DNA of 64,000 bases from Clavelina lepadiformis. Taxonomy: Eukaryota; Chordata; Ascidiacea; Aplousobranchia; Clavelinidae. The notes under the pieces are model-generated. The model had not been told where the DNA came from. It made no database searches and saw only the letters and a program-made list of their open reading frames with translations. This document shows, in pieces, positions 1 to 13,399 of this stretch. The DNA is taken from positions 5,146,001-5,210,000 of the forward strand of contig NC_135242.1 of NCBI RefSeq assembly GCF_947623445.1, given 5' to 3'. How positions within the stretch are numbered: position 1 is the stretch's first letter; each line of letters opens with the position of its first letter. A program made the position numbers and the translations under genes.

Positions 1-3000
1 AAAATAAAATGCTGTTGTGTTGCAACTTACATTGTAATGCTTAAGTGTGTTTAGCCGGGTGAAATTTCCTTCAGTATGGCACACGCTGTCAATGTCGGAA
101 AGGACAATTCCTTCCTTGGCTTCGCTTCCACTGTGCAAATCTGAAAATTGAAACGCTGTAACGCGAGATTGAAGAATGCAGAACAACAAAGAACGCTTTG
201 AGAAAACTATTTCTGATATATTGAACTCTTTGTATTCATTCGGTTTTGTAAAACTCACGAAATTCCAGATCATCGGGCTTCGGACATTCACTATATGGCC
301 TATCCTTGTAGACGGCTTCAACGATCTTCGTTTTGGCTTGCGTTATGCTGTCCATGTTTACAACTTGCACGTCTACAAGCTCGGTTTGGCTGCTCGTTTC
401 TTTTTCTTCAACAGCGGCGAGAAGCATCTTTTAATAAAGCAATAAGTTCATTCGATCTGTAGTTAAAGTGCGCCACGTCGTTCAAAAACCAAATCAACGC
501 CCTTCTGATAACCACCGTCTAATGTAAATAGACCTGCATGATAAACTAACTGTATCATGAATATCTTGTTTGCCTACCATAGGTTCGTATGATATTTCGC
601 TGCCGAGCAAAGTCATCTCATTGAGACTATTGAAAGCTTTATTTGCGATAACGTCACAAGGTGCGCTGTTAACCAAGTAATGCACGGCTTTTGTGAGCAG
701 AAATATTGGCTTCCCGGCATATTCCTGAAATTTAGAAAACATGTAAATTCACTACCCGCATAGATGAAAAAGAGGCTGGTTTGATACAGCAGGAACGTTT
801 AAAGGAGTTTAAACGGCTCCATCCTTTTCAGTCATGTGTCTGGCGAATCATGGGATACAATACACGGATTTCCTCATTCAACGAAACTATATTAACCAAG
901 TGCAACCACTGTTGGGTAATTTAGAGCTGTTGATTTCTTATAAAATTGGATGGAAGAAACTTTTCTAAACATATGATAAATACAAAACAGTGCGTATGGA
1001 TTCTCATACCTACGTCATTTCTCAAAAGTTTCAAGGAAGCTAAAAAGGTTTCATGACGGATCTTACCATACCACCATATCGCTTTACTGATGTTACAGCC
1101 TATAAAATTCCATATATGACATAAAGTGTAAAAATATTCATGTCAACGATGAAAGTATATTCCATCAAATCATGATAAATATTTCCATTTGAAAGTGCGT
1201 GTATCATATAACTGTACAGTACTAAATTATAATATAACCAACACATAATACACTGTATGATAGAAAGCGTGCTATTTAAGTATAAATAGTACCGTATATT
1301 AGGCCTACATGCAGTTAGTATTTTATCATCAGTTCTTACCGTGATGCATTCATCATAAAGCGTAATGGACAGCCAGTGTGAAAGCATTTTTTCGACCACT
1401 GATTCAGACCTAAAAATTAAAGAGCACATAGCTGCGGAAACTTCTTGAAATTCCGATTCAAAATATTACTGTACACACAATCGTCATTTCACATTTCAGT
1501 AAATATTTGTAGCTACTTCAAACTTTGTACACGAGTAAATACACTGAACGAAACTAACGCTACTGTATCGGTAAAAAAGTTAAAAAGCACAGTAGTAACG
1601 TGTTAAGCCACACAGCACCTCCGCAGCAATAGCTTCGGATTTTTCTGAATATTTCTGCAGATAAGCTCGGAAAGAAGATCAAACATGATTCTAGAGATGG
1701 AAAAACAGAAAATCAAAATAACATCAACCACCCATATATAAGTAAAGGAAACTGAAAATGTGTAGGCTGCCGATACTTTGTGTTACAGAAATCTTGAGGT
1801 ACTTTATCCTGCAGAGGATATCAGCCATTAATTGTAAACAACGCGGTAGTCTTACTTGGTAAAATAAGGCAGATCCGAAAAGAAACATATTGTAAGCAGG
1901 GAGGCGACGTTACCCCTAAAACAATGACAAATACGATGAACATTAGTGGAACAAGTCATATTACGTACGTGAACGATGGAAATCATATCACAGTGTAAAT
2001 ATGATGCGTCATATTCACAAACTATCTATCATACAACAAGTGTGCAGAAGAAGGGTTAAGATTTAATAAAGCTTAAAATCGGCGAAATGTACTTCTCTTT
2101 CACTGTGAATTTCCTTTGCTCTTCCAAACTGCGAATGAAGCACATGACAAATTGTTCGTTTTTCATTATATTTATCCAATCGTCTAGCGCTTGGGCCGAT
2201 TCGTCGTGTGAAGACTGAAAACATTTTAAGTTAATACAACACCCGCATTTTATGCTAAGATTTTAAACCAACTTTAACTGACATAAAATAAATGTTTGCT
2301 AGAGAATCTCACGTTTTTGTTTAACACGGGATGGCCAACTTGAAGATTGAAAAATGTTTGCATAAAGTATTTGGATGGGGGAAGGTAAGTTATCCGATGA
2401 GAAACATTTTCTGATAAATTTTCCATATAACCGACTTGCAGCTCAAAATAAGCTGTTGAAAAAAACAAATGTCACTACTGCATTTTATGTTTCCAATGTA
2501 AATACAGTATAATTGATTGTATTATACTGCATGTAGTTATTTCTTAATAAAACGGAGATCTTCGTATTTCATTTGCTTCGTAATTCTTATTAACAAATGA
2601 TGAATTCTGTTACCATTCCGTCCTGCTTCTCTTGTCTTATTTTCCAAATCGTCGAGTTTCTTGAGTATCATCTCTTGTTCATATTTTATTTTTTTGTTAT
2701 TTCTTCGGTTGTGGCAGTAGACAATCAACCCGACAATCAGACAAAGGCCAACAATAACTCCCACCACGATCCCGATAGTCGTATTCGAAGGACCTATGCT
2801 GGTGAGCTCGCTACAGTACATAATGTCTGGGATAACTTCTTCAAAATCAAAAACTTTCACCTGAAAACAAATCGTTTTTGTTTTTTGCTCGTCCTTTTTC
2901 AATGCAGTTACAAAACCCTATCAAAGTTTCTTTTAATGGTATTCTAAACTTCAAGCGCGAAAAGTATTTGTCAAAGCACAATAAAACAGTTCGAGGTTGT

Positions 3001-6000
3001 TTACACTGTGGAGTGATAGGAATAATACTACATAGACATAAACGCGAGCGTGCAAAATTTTTCTGTGTTCCTTTATATCACTTGGTCTGCATCGGCAATT
3101 ATAATAACCGCAAAATACGAGTACCGTGGGTTGAAGGGCTGTTGCTACGTCAACAGGGTTCAATTCATAAAAGCAATGATCAACCTTGATATCCAGTGAG
3201 CGTTGAACGTACTGGTTCAGTTTTCGTGAGGGGGTTTCACAAAATATGACATTCTTTTCAATGTGCGTCACAGCGCAATCCAAGGTCTCGTTAGAGCCGA
3301 CTGATCCGGAGGGATATATAGTAACGACAAAATCTGAACTAGCAGCATTTGTCACGTCGAAATTACTGCCCTGGAAAATATGCATTGTGACAAAAGTTTA
3401 AAATTGGACATCACGTTTAATTCCTACAAAACATTGATGTTTTACATTATATTAACTCATTGAAATTTACGACTATTACATTCAGTTGAATTACATTAAA
3501 TGGACATTTTCACATCATAATCATTAGCGTGTTAAAATACATAACGCGAGTGTACTTCTACTCGTATAGTAGCCAGCTGCGAGCTTTGGTTCTCCGCTGC
3601 TGATCCGATACATGGCAGATTTTCAATGGGGACAAGTGAAGGGTCAGCGACATAACGCAATGTACCAACAGAAAGACGATAGACGTCGTTCATAAGCAGA
3701 AAGATGTTGAAGGAATCAGACGGTCGTGCTGAGAAATATGAATCACAAGGTCAGCAACGTACATCACAAAATTCCGTAAATATATTTCAAATAAAAGTGG
3801 ACATCTAGATGGAGTTAAACTATCGAGAACAATAGACACAATCTCATGCAATCAAGGAGTGCATACTGTATATGAACCTACGAACGTCGCAATTAGTACA
3901 AAATGTAACAATGCATCGGCGATTGCAAATCACAACCATTTGCTTCTTGTAATTTACCTGAAGACGACTGTCGCTTTTTTCTTGACCCAGTCAACATTCT
4001 TTGAGAAGGCAGCTTGCATAAGACTGAAGGCGTTTCTTCACTTACGGTGCAATCCTACATTAAAAATTTTGTTATTGTTGACGGCTGCAGCATGGATTGT
4101 GTTATTTGAATATGTGTAAGCGCTGATGCAGTGACACATATCACAATATATTTCAACAATTGTCCTACTCTATTCAAAAAAGCACTTTAAAACATTAAAC
4201 TAAACGTTTTATAAAAAGTCATTTAAAAGTCATTTTAAAAGTCAACGGGCTTAAAATGAATAGTTGTGAATGAAATGAATGAACCGTTGGAAAAAATACA
4301 AAAAATTGTAAAACATTCAGCAACTTACTCCTTCGAAATTGTTTATTTGGATATTGGCTTTTTGAACTCCACGTAAGCTCACAAACAAGATATTTAGTTG
4401 GCCTCCACCGCTAACAACAGAATAAAAAACAAATCATCACAATAACTGAAATAGATTAAGTGAAGAGCAGTATAGAAAAACCAATAAATTGCATTATTTC
4501 TTATGAAACATGTATAATTATACAAGTTGTTTGATATTTAAAACCAATTGTACTCGTTGTTTTCCAACCTGGAGAATGCGTTAATATCGCCAGGTTCACG
4601 GGGTCTCAGTTGTGGTGGAGATACATACTCGACTCTTTCTTCGTCAACGAAATTTTTCTGGTAACCATCAATTTTAATAACCAATTCGAACTTGCCAGCA
4701 TTTGGAGCAGAAGGCAACTTACATGTCATTGCAGTTTTAGTCCTATCATTATAAAGGGAATGATTAACATTTTTCTCAGTACCTTTAGAACTTTACAAAT
4801 GCTTTAAGCACATACCGCTTTTCGCACAGAACTGCAGCGTCGTCCATGTCTTTAATGAAAATTACAGCATCGCTTCCAGCATCCAGGTTAGATCCAGTTA
4901 CTGTTACAGTCGTCTGATTTATTACTAATTTCGGTGAATAACTGTACGCGTTTACCACCTGCAATTCAAGAATAAGTCTTAGAAGGTTTCATAAAAATCA
5001 GAAGTATATGCCATGCTCAGAGGTACAGTATATGGTATGATAATGTTTATCCTCGGACTGAGAAAAAAGTCTTTGCACGACTTAATCCCTCACCGCTCGA
5101 GCCCCGTTTACCAAGCTAGCCTTTGCGCAAGTTCCCGACTGAAAACATTTTATTTTTATTTTTTTAAAGTAATGTCCAAAGTTAGAGCTGACCACCAGGT
5201 CCACTGAAGATGAGCAAGTGCCATCTATGCCTTACCCAAGGGCACTTCAATGGTATGGCGCCACTGGGTATCGAATACGGAACCTGAGCCTAATGTTTAG
5301 CGAGGCCAGCGATCGAACCACTAGGCTATCGAGCCAATGTAAATAAAATGAAAAATTAATATTAATATGTAAATATTAATACACTAACGAAGAGACCTTA
5401 TACAGAAAATCGGCTTCGGAAACGATATCCTCTGTGGCGTAGGTGGTCCGAACGCTAATTTTTCCACTCGCGGCGCTGCTTTCAGCAGTTCCAGTTGTGC
5501 AAACAATTCTGAAAATACATTTTGGTGGTACTTTGCATACGCGTATGTAAAACACAGCAGTGAAGAGTTTCACATTAACAATGGTGATCACATCGCGGAT
5601 TTTGGTACTGTTACCGTGTTACGTTTACTAACATCCACAACGCACGTAGTTGTACATATACAATTACCTCACAGATGGAATGTACAACGTGTTATTAATA
5701 GCACAGTTCACGTTGCCAACTGTAACTGACGTTATATCGTTGATATCACTTGCAAGATTACTCCCACTGATGATGATGTCAGTTCCGCCTTCTAGAGGCC
5801 CTGATTGCGGAAATACCTGCGCAATAAAAGCTCACAACTTATGTTGCGATGCATACGCAACTAAACTATTGCCGAAACAACGAAGTTTAAACGACAAGTT
5901 ACCGAGTTAATCGACGCTGCTCCACAGTCTTCAATTCTGCTAATAGGACAACCGTACCCACATGCTGAGGAATCATCGCACCAGGCACAGCCTGGAAAAG

Positions 6001-9000
6001 TGCTGCGTAACGCCACGCAAGTGCCACATCCATGGGCAGCACCACTACAGTTAAACACCTGAACTACAAATATGTAAAAATAACTTTTTCTGCAGGTGTA
6101 CTGGACAATTGTGTATGAAATTACAAAAACAAAGACTAAATTCTCAAGGTTCATTACAAAGCTTTGCTAAACTTATGTAAACTGTGATTGGACTGCTTCA
6201 CATTGCGTTTTAATTTAAAGGCGTTTGTTACAAAATAATAATACACCGAAATTGCAGAAATATTAATTGCGAGCTACTTTCTTTTGCGATAAAAACAAAG
6301 CGTTGGCTGATTTGTCCTTTTTCGTTTCATTATGCCAAAAATTCAATGCAAAAACCACATCAACAAAAGCGATATTTTAACCCTGCTGACAACATCAGCA
6401 CCTAAAACGTTAAAAGATGCAACAGATTTTGTCCTAACCTATCAATTATTAAAAATTAGGCTGGAAATACAGACAAGGCGCGCGCCTTAGGAATGTTGAT
6501 TGATTTAGAATTAGACTCCAAGAGCGTTTTTGTACCTGTTGTGTTTGAGTCAGACAAGATGTCGATGATATAATTGCTGAAACGAAGAAGGGTTTGAAGT
6601 TTGGTAGACTGAAGATCGCAGGAGAGCTGCAAAATAAATTTTTGAATACATATTTTAAACAAAACACAAAAAAGAAAAATTAACGCTTTATTGCCAGCTT
6701 CAATGTACTGTATATGAATAATACAGAAAATTTGCCTCAGAAGCATCTAAACAGCAACAAGTCGTCCCAGGGAATGTTTTACGTCATTTGTTTTGCCCTT
6801 TAGTCAGCGATCATACAGCGCGTTTCCTTTTGGCAATTAATCACAAACATTTACAATCCTGACCTGTTCTGCAGGGATTAGGCAACTGATGGTATTTGAG
6901 TTCTCGTTTGTCACGCCCAGAGCTGTTACAACTTTGTTGCAGAAGTGAAACTGGCATTCATACCGTTTCTAAAACAAAAACATGACCGAACCCGTGATTG
7001 ATTAATGACTTGATGACTTCAACAATTGAAGCTTTAAATGTACAACAAATAAAATAAGTTTTAATTGCTGTAGCAAGAACAGAACATACAACTCGGCAAG
7101 GCGCTAGCAGCACAGCGCGTATAATGTAGACGGGATTACCGTTGCGTTCAGTTGGTTTAAATTGGACGTGGTTAAAGTAAAATCGTGTTCGACTCCAATA
7201 GGAATAGGGTCTCTGGCACCAACTATGCCGTCAACTCGTGGACACATTTCTTCGGTTTCGATACGAGACGCACAAGGACCTTTAGTACACCCACCAGAGG
7301 TCAAACACCACGTGCAACCCCAATTGGCAGTGACGCACGACGTACACCTAAATAAGAAGCGTCAATATTACTGGCAAATTTCAGTTTACACAGAGTGATT
7401 CCAGCTTACATAAGGCCAGCGAACTAGTGGGTAAATGTTGTAAAATAATACTATGTTGACAAAATAGTCATGGATTAAGATGGTGCAAATTTGTGGTGCT
7501 CAATAAATCGTATTAGTTATGTACCAATGTTAATGTATTATTAGTATAAAACTATCAATGTCTTGCTTATTAAGTTACTTCAAATAAGCAAAAACCACTC
7601 ATATAGACAGCCATTTTCAACAATCAGTAGGCGTAAGTGACATTATCCTTCAAAACGTTGGTTGTATTGATTTTATGGCAAAAGTATTTAACGACTGGCA
7701 GCATGTCTAACTTCACACCAGTTACTATACTTAAAATTTGGACAGTGTTGAAGACTCAGATTTCAACCAGCTCTTAAAGCAATGACGTAGTTCGGTTTTA
7801 ACACTGATAAATAATTATATATACAGTACTTACATAGCAGTAGAAAATATTTCAGCAGAACGTGAACAGTTGAAAACTTGGAGGCTGCCACTTGTGATAC
7901 TTTTGCCGTTGTATACGATGCTAAGTGTCACGTTGGCGTGATCTATAAGCCAAAAAGATAATGATATACGGTACGTATATTATCAAATCCATAAGTCTTA
8001 GTTTCGAATCGTGCAGTGTATAACATACAGTGTGTGATCATAGACTGCTGAAACAGACCTACTGCAAGGGTACGACAAAAATAACCCTAGAGTCACTGCA
8101 CGTTCTATAAGACCATCGAACAAAGAATAGCGGAAATACGTAATTTGACTAAACCATAGCAATGCAATAGAAATGCCGTGAATAGAAGACCTCTCTAACT
8201 CTGCGGTCGCAACTGACATATATAGGCAAGTAGGTGATAATAACCATAGTAATACTAACTAAGATAAAGATAACTGAAACAAAACGCCTGACGCTTAAAA
8301 AATTACCGTTGTTGGGTCTGATGACGTCATTAGATATTGCTGATATGACGCAACGTGGGGATGTGTTAAAATTTTCAAGGTTAGTGGACCGAAAGGTTTG
8401 TTGCTTGCCATCAGCTTCAAATTGACAAGTGTACGGCAGATTTCCTGGTAATGGGGTTCCAGAAAATGAAACTTCAATCTGAAAATACAAGCAATTTGCA
8501 AAACTCGTGACTTCAGCAAGTTGTGCCTTTTATAGGAGTCAATTTGTAAGCATTTTTTTACATAATTGCGTAAGTCGTCAAGTAAAGCTACCGCTGTATC
8601 GTAAAATGGTCAAAATTGACAAAAAGAAAATAAACCGAAAGGGTAAAACTGGATAAATAACTGTGCAAACAAAATTGTCATCATAACAATAACAGATTCA
8701 ATAACAGATTAACAGAATAAACACGCAAATTGTGTTCGTTTCTGAACAAGGCTGACTCCAAATCCAACCAACAACACTTAATAACAACCTACTTCTTAAT
8801 TCCATCTTACAGTAGTTACATGTCACTGTCAAGTCATAGAATTAATTGCTAAATATTACAAAAATATTGCACAGTATAGGCGTAGATTTTAATTCAATAT
8901 GTACTTCAATAAAGAATGTTAATCAAAAACACAAATTCCCTCTGGTGTTGCGGCGTCGTCACTGTCAGGACGTTCACAAAACCGTAAACGACAAAACCAC

Positions 9001-12000
9001 TATTTGATAAATTCAGCAAACGTTAATACAACTACTCCATGAGCATTTTATGCCCAGCAGAAATAAAATAGTTTTATCAAGGGCAATAGGATAGCAGTGG
9101 ATTTCTCTGTGAGTTTCACAACTATTGTAAACATTTGTAACAAGCGTTAGGTTCATGACGCATTAAACGTGGTGGCCGTTTTACCGATGGACGTTAACTA
9201 TTGTTTGGTAAATGGAACAGATGACAAAAGCAAGGCCTGTGTAACTGAGAACAGTATATCCTTTGGAGGTATTTGCATATCATTGAATTGCAGAGTTTGT
9301 GCTGAGCAGTAACGCAAACTGGTTTAAGCAGGAAACAACACAAAACGGAAGACATCATACTTACAATAGCAGAAAAACTTAATATTACAGCAAATGATTC
9401 ATTTATGTATTCCAAGCCAAAGTACCGATACAAATTTGTTGGACAAATGTATTTTAGCAAACCTCACACATTTTACAGTAGATTTATTACGTATATGCTA
9501 CACTGAAGTACAGCATTACCACTATACCAGAATTCCGAAAAGATGTATAAAACAGCAAGAGGCGAACATCTTGCCGTACTGTGTAATGTTTCTGTTTCAA
9601 GAAACTATCTTACTGGCAAATTTGTTTTCTGATTACGTAGCGGCATTGAGTCACCATCAAAATATGACGTAATCGTCTGCGTGAATGAGCCACGGTCTGA
9701 AACTGGCTCGTGTTTATCTCTGTCTGAAATCAATTTGCTTAAGCACTGAGTGCTGTATTACAAAGCCTCAAAAAAGTCAGGCAATACTTCAAAATATGGT
9801 CGTCAAAAAAAATTGACAAAACACTGATATGCATCGTGTAATACAGTAAATGTACACCTACCGCTTCTTCTGATCCGATTGCAATAATATCTGGATTAAG
9901 TGCAACCGTAGGGCATTGCTGAGATGTAGAGTTTGGCCCAATCCAGTAACTTGTGTTGACTGCATTCTCACATGACGCTTTTCTGGTGCATCTGTCGGAA
10001 AAAGCGTGCTGAAAATTATATTTTGCTAATTAAAAATATTGGTGATTACTGATTAGTGATTATAATATAGTGTCATTGTTAAACAATGACAGCCTCGCCT
10101 CGAAAGATATAAAAAACTGATATTTAAAGCACAAAGATAGCTTTGCTTATAATAACACTTTTATTCGATCACCTTGTCTGAAGAACACACCAACCGCAGT
10201 AGGGATCACGGGAACTTAGGCAGGAACCGCAGGTCGTATATTGCTCTTCGCATCTGGCAACGCCCGCTTTGTAAAGCTGTTAACGGTGTTTTAAATTTAA
10301 TGAACGAGCAAATTGAACGCCAGTTCTTCAAATTTTAGTTTCATTTATTTCATAAAGCTTTCGTTGATATAAAACAAATTTAGATTACCTGGTTACTGGA
10401 AAGAACAAATATATTTTCACGCTCTTCGTCCATGACTATGTTCAGAAAGACTTCACCTCTTCCGAGGAGAATCTGCTCACTTATTGGCTCATTAGGTACA
10501 TTGCCTAGGCGAACCTGTGATAAAAGGGGTGTACAGACATTTAATCACGCGACGGTTAAAGGAGTTGTTAAACCAGAATTTGCGAATACTGATTTGTTGC
10601 GGACACATGCAAAAACAAAACAAAATTTAATTTTTGCTTTTTATTTATTGCAAGTAGGAGGAAAGAATCCTAACTCAATCAAACGAGGGCTTGCTTCCAC
10701 TAAAGTTCCCTTTTTCAGCGCAAGGGATGAACATAAGTTGTATAGACAAGAAAAGACAAAGACATTGGAACTCCGACCAACAACAATAACAGTATAAATT
10801 TCCTATTTCCGTTTGACAACAGTTAATCAGCTGGCTACTGTAAGCTTTTTGATACTACACCTTATAGCATGGCATACTCTCAGTTAGTTATCTGTCCAAC
10901 TGCCTTACTTTGAATAGATTCCCTGATTCAGTGACCAAAAAAGCCGCAGAAAGATCTCCTTCAACACCAACTGCAAACGACACTGGCATTTCATCGGTGG
11001 ATCGTGGCGCAGGCCACACCATCTCAACAGTCATGGTCGGTGACGACAATATACGCATGGGTGCAAAAACTCGAATCAAGTTATAGTCAATGTGACAGGT
11101 AGCCTACATGAGAAAACATTACAAAATTCGCGAGTGATTTTATATTTCTATATACGACCATCAATAGAATATGATTCCGGGCAAAGATTCACAAACCGAT
11201 ACGTTGGCAGATGAAATAAAGGAGAACGACTTACCCAGGACTCTGTGAATAGAAGATGATTTTCACAGGAAAGTGCTTTGCCAATATACTCCACATCATA
11301 GATTTGGTTAGAGGTCAGGCAAGCTCTTCTCCTGCTGTTAATATGGTCGTTGATTGCCATCTGAGTAATCGAGCATATAACCCAGCTCTGTTCATCTTGA
11401 AACAGAATATATAACGTCCCATGCGCGTAGCTGGCATAAGTTGCATTTGTGTAATTGCGGCCATTATAGGTACAAAAAACTTCGGTTTCAGCATAGGACA
11501 AAGATGCGTACGGTTCGATAATGTTTATCGCACTGTTTATGAGAAATTGCCGAGAATTTTGGTATATGCTTTCATGACATAAGCGAGAAATCCTTGTGTG
11601 GCGTTGACTGGCGTTTATATACGTCCTGGTGAAAAATCCATATGTGTCGGTTGTCCAAGCAAGTAAATAGTGATCGTCATCTGTAGCTTCAAAATTAACG
11701 GAGTAAGCGTTCGTAAAATACGGTGCTCCAGACGTTGGCCCATAAAAGGCTGTGGCCCGTAACATGTTTTCTCCCAAATCTTGTACACGTGAATTTCCCA
11801 GATACATCAAATCGAATTCATTAGAACTACCATTTAAATATATAGCGGCGGCTAAATTAACGATTCTGGATCTTGTTGAAATTACAGAATGCCTTGGGTG
11901 GCTGCATTTCAGTGTTCTATCGCCCGGACGGTATTCGGATAAATTTGACAAGGTTAAGACATCACAAGTGGCGTACAAAGTGCCACAGGCCACGATCCTA

Positions 12001-13322
12001 TCACGATAAGGAAGAACAAACTTGTTGTAGTTGTTGGTGCATGTGGTTTTGCCACATGATTCAGCATTACAAAAAGGCGGTGTTGGACATATTTCGTCGT
12101 CTTCAGCAGGGCCGCTGGTAAAATTAAATTGAAGTAACAAATCCGATGCAGAAAGTTTCAATATACGATTCGTTGCACCAATGTAGAGACTGCTATCCTT
12201 CCTTGCAACAGTTTGAAATGTGAAATCTGTTAAAATACAATGTTTTGATGACGACAAAAAAACGGCGTAAGAAAATTTATTATAATACAGGAACAATAGC
12301 GTGTTAGCATTCAAAACAATTAAAAGCATCATTTAACAATATCGCGCTAAAGGTTGTCACATATTTTAGGTTTCTGTTAGTTCGAGTTGAGATAAGACGA
12401 CGTAAAGGAGAAATGTTAGACCGGTGGTTTCCGAACACGAGCATGCTCTGTCGGTCATTTTGGCAAAACTGAAGGCTGGTACAGTATGAGCCTATATAAC
12501 ATTACGTAAACTATACTACACCTACCTAAAGCACTAAAGCAGTTTGCCAAATTAGTAGAAGTTTTTGAACAAGTAGAGTTTAGGACAATAGGCACGAAGG
12601 ACTTCTGTATGCAGTCTATATTTATACCGTGTGCAACTGTGCATACTATTGTGTTCAACGAAAGACATGCGGTTAATAACTGATAACTGCGGTTAACAAC
12701 TACTACGTTGCAAAGATTCTAATTACTGCTTAAAAATGTTTCCATAGGAACGTGATAAATCATACTAACAAAAGCTTTAGTGTGCTATTCAAGAAAAGGA
12801 TATAGCTCAGATCATAAAGGTTGCATAAGCAGAAAACCATATGATCCTCGAAGGTTTGAACATATGTCTTCCCTAAAGCCATAGTAACAAAATAACAATT
12901 CAATTCAGAATATATGACCAACATGTGATACATTACGGTGTATATAAGCATCTGGAACAACGAGATGCAACTTCATTCTATTCTACAGTATTCCTAAAAC
13001 AGTTCAAGCTGGAAAGAGACTATTTCACCGTATATGTCAGTCACACGGCCTTTTGTTTAATGATAAGCGGTTTGACTTAGATTAACAAAAAACTGTGTAC
13101 GATAGTTCTGAGCGTACGATTTGTTTTGGTGAAATAATGACAGCCTATTAGTTATGTCATATACTCACTGCTGTGCGCTGGTGATCCACAAAACTGTTTA
13201 TCTTGCAACTCTAACGAAGGATTAGATGTTGAAAACGTTGCATCGTAATTCCTTGTTGGAATTCCAGACGATCTGACACATACAACGAACGACAAAAATG
13301 CAATCAACAGGCCTTGGTGCAT
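1..13322 (-). CDS. plexin, semaphorin receptor (3' end beyond window)
   Basis: Single-pass receptor for semaphorins; the family signals through an intracellular GTPase-activating domain in axon guidance and cell migration. Start chosen at ATG 13322 because a signal peptide follows directly ([15 protein letters not shown]). Sema domain: one large exon about 12226-11235, then about 11103-10909 and 10514-10389. PSI domains at about 10275-10172 ([15 protein letters not shown]), 7350-7110 and 6058-5911. IPT/TIG-like exons lie between about 8480 and 3130. The membrane helix is at about 2790-2720 ([20 protein letters not shown]), followed by a basic and coiled juxtamembrane stretch. Cytoplasmic exons match plexin GAP and ubiquitin-like segments: about 2445-2310, 2214-2090 ([13 protein letters not shown]), 1920-1860 ([12 protein letters not shown]), 1695-1625, 1410-1340 ([16 protein letters not shown]), 725-595, 420-250 and 150-28. 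The stop codon is off the left edge. Subtype (A, B, C or D) not assigned; exon borders are by eye. Confidence 0.93.
5150..5337 (-). repeat. tRNA-derived SINE in a plexin intron
   Basis: Read on the minus strand the sequence starts near 5337 with a pol III box-A-like motif (TAGCCTAGTGG), followed by a box-B-like stretch (TATTCGATACCC), then a body containing CCCTTGGGTAAGGC, and ends in an A-rich tail (T-rich on the plus strand at about 5149-5170). Box spacing and A-rich tail are the standard SINE layout. No clear target duplication was found. Family name not assigned. Confidence 0.65.
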
Positions 13323-13399
13323 CTTCCGGGCTTGCTGTGTGTTGCAAGTCAAGTCAAACTCAAAGCAATATTCTCTTTCAATCAACTGCTTTTAGATTC

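Noticed and set aside
10432..10797. 121-codon plus-strand frame
   Set aside because: It lies antisense over plexin exon 4 and an adjacent intron and has no domain or splice partner.
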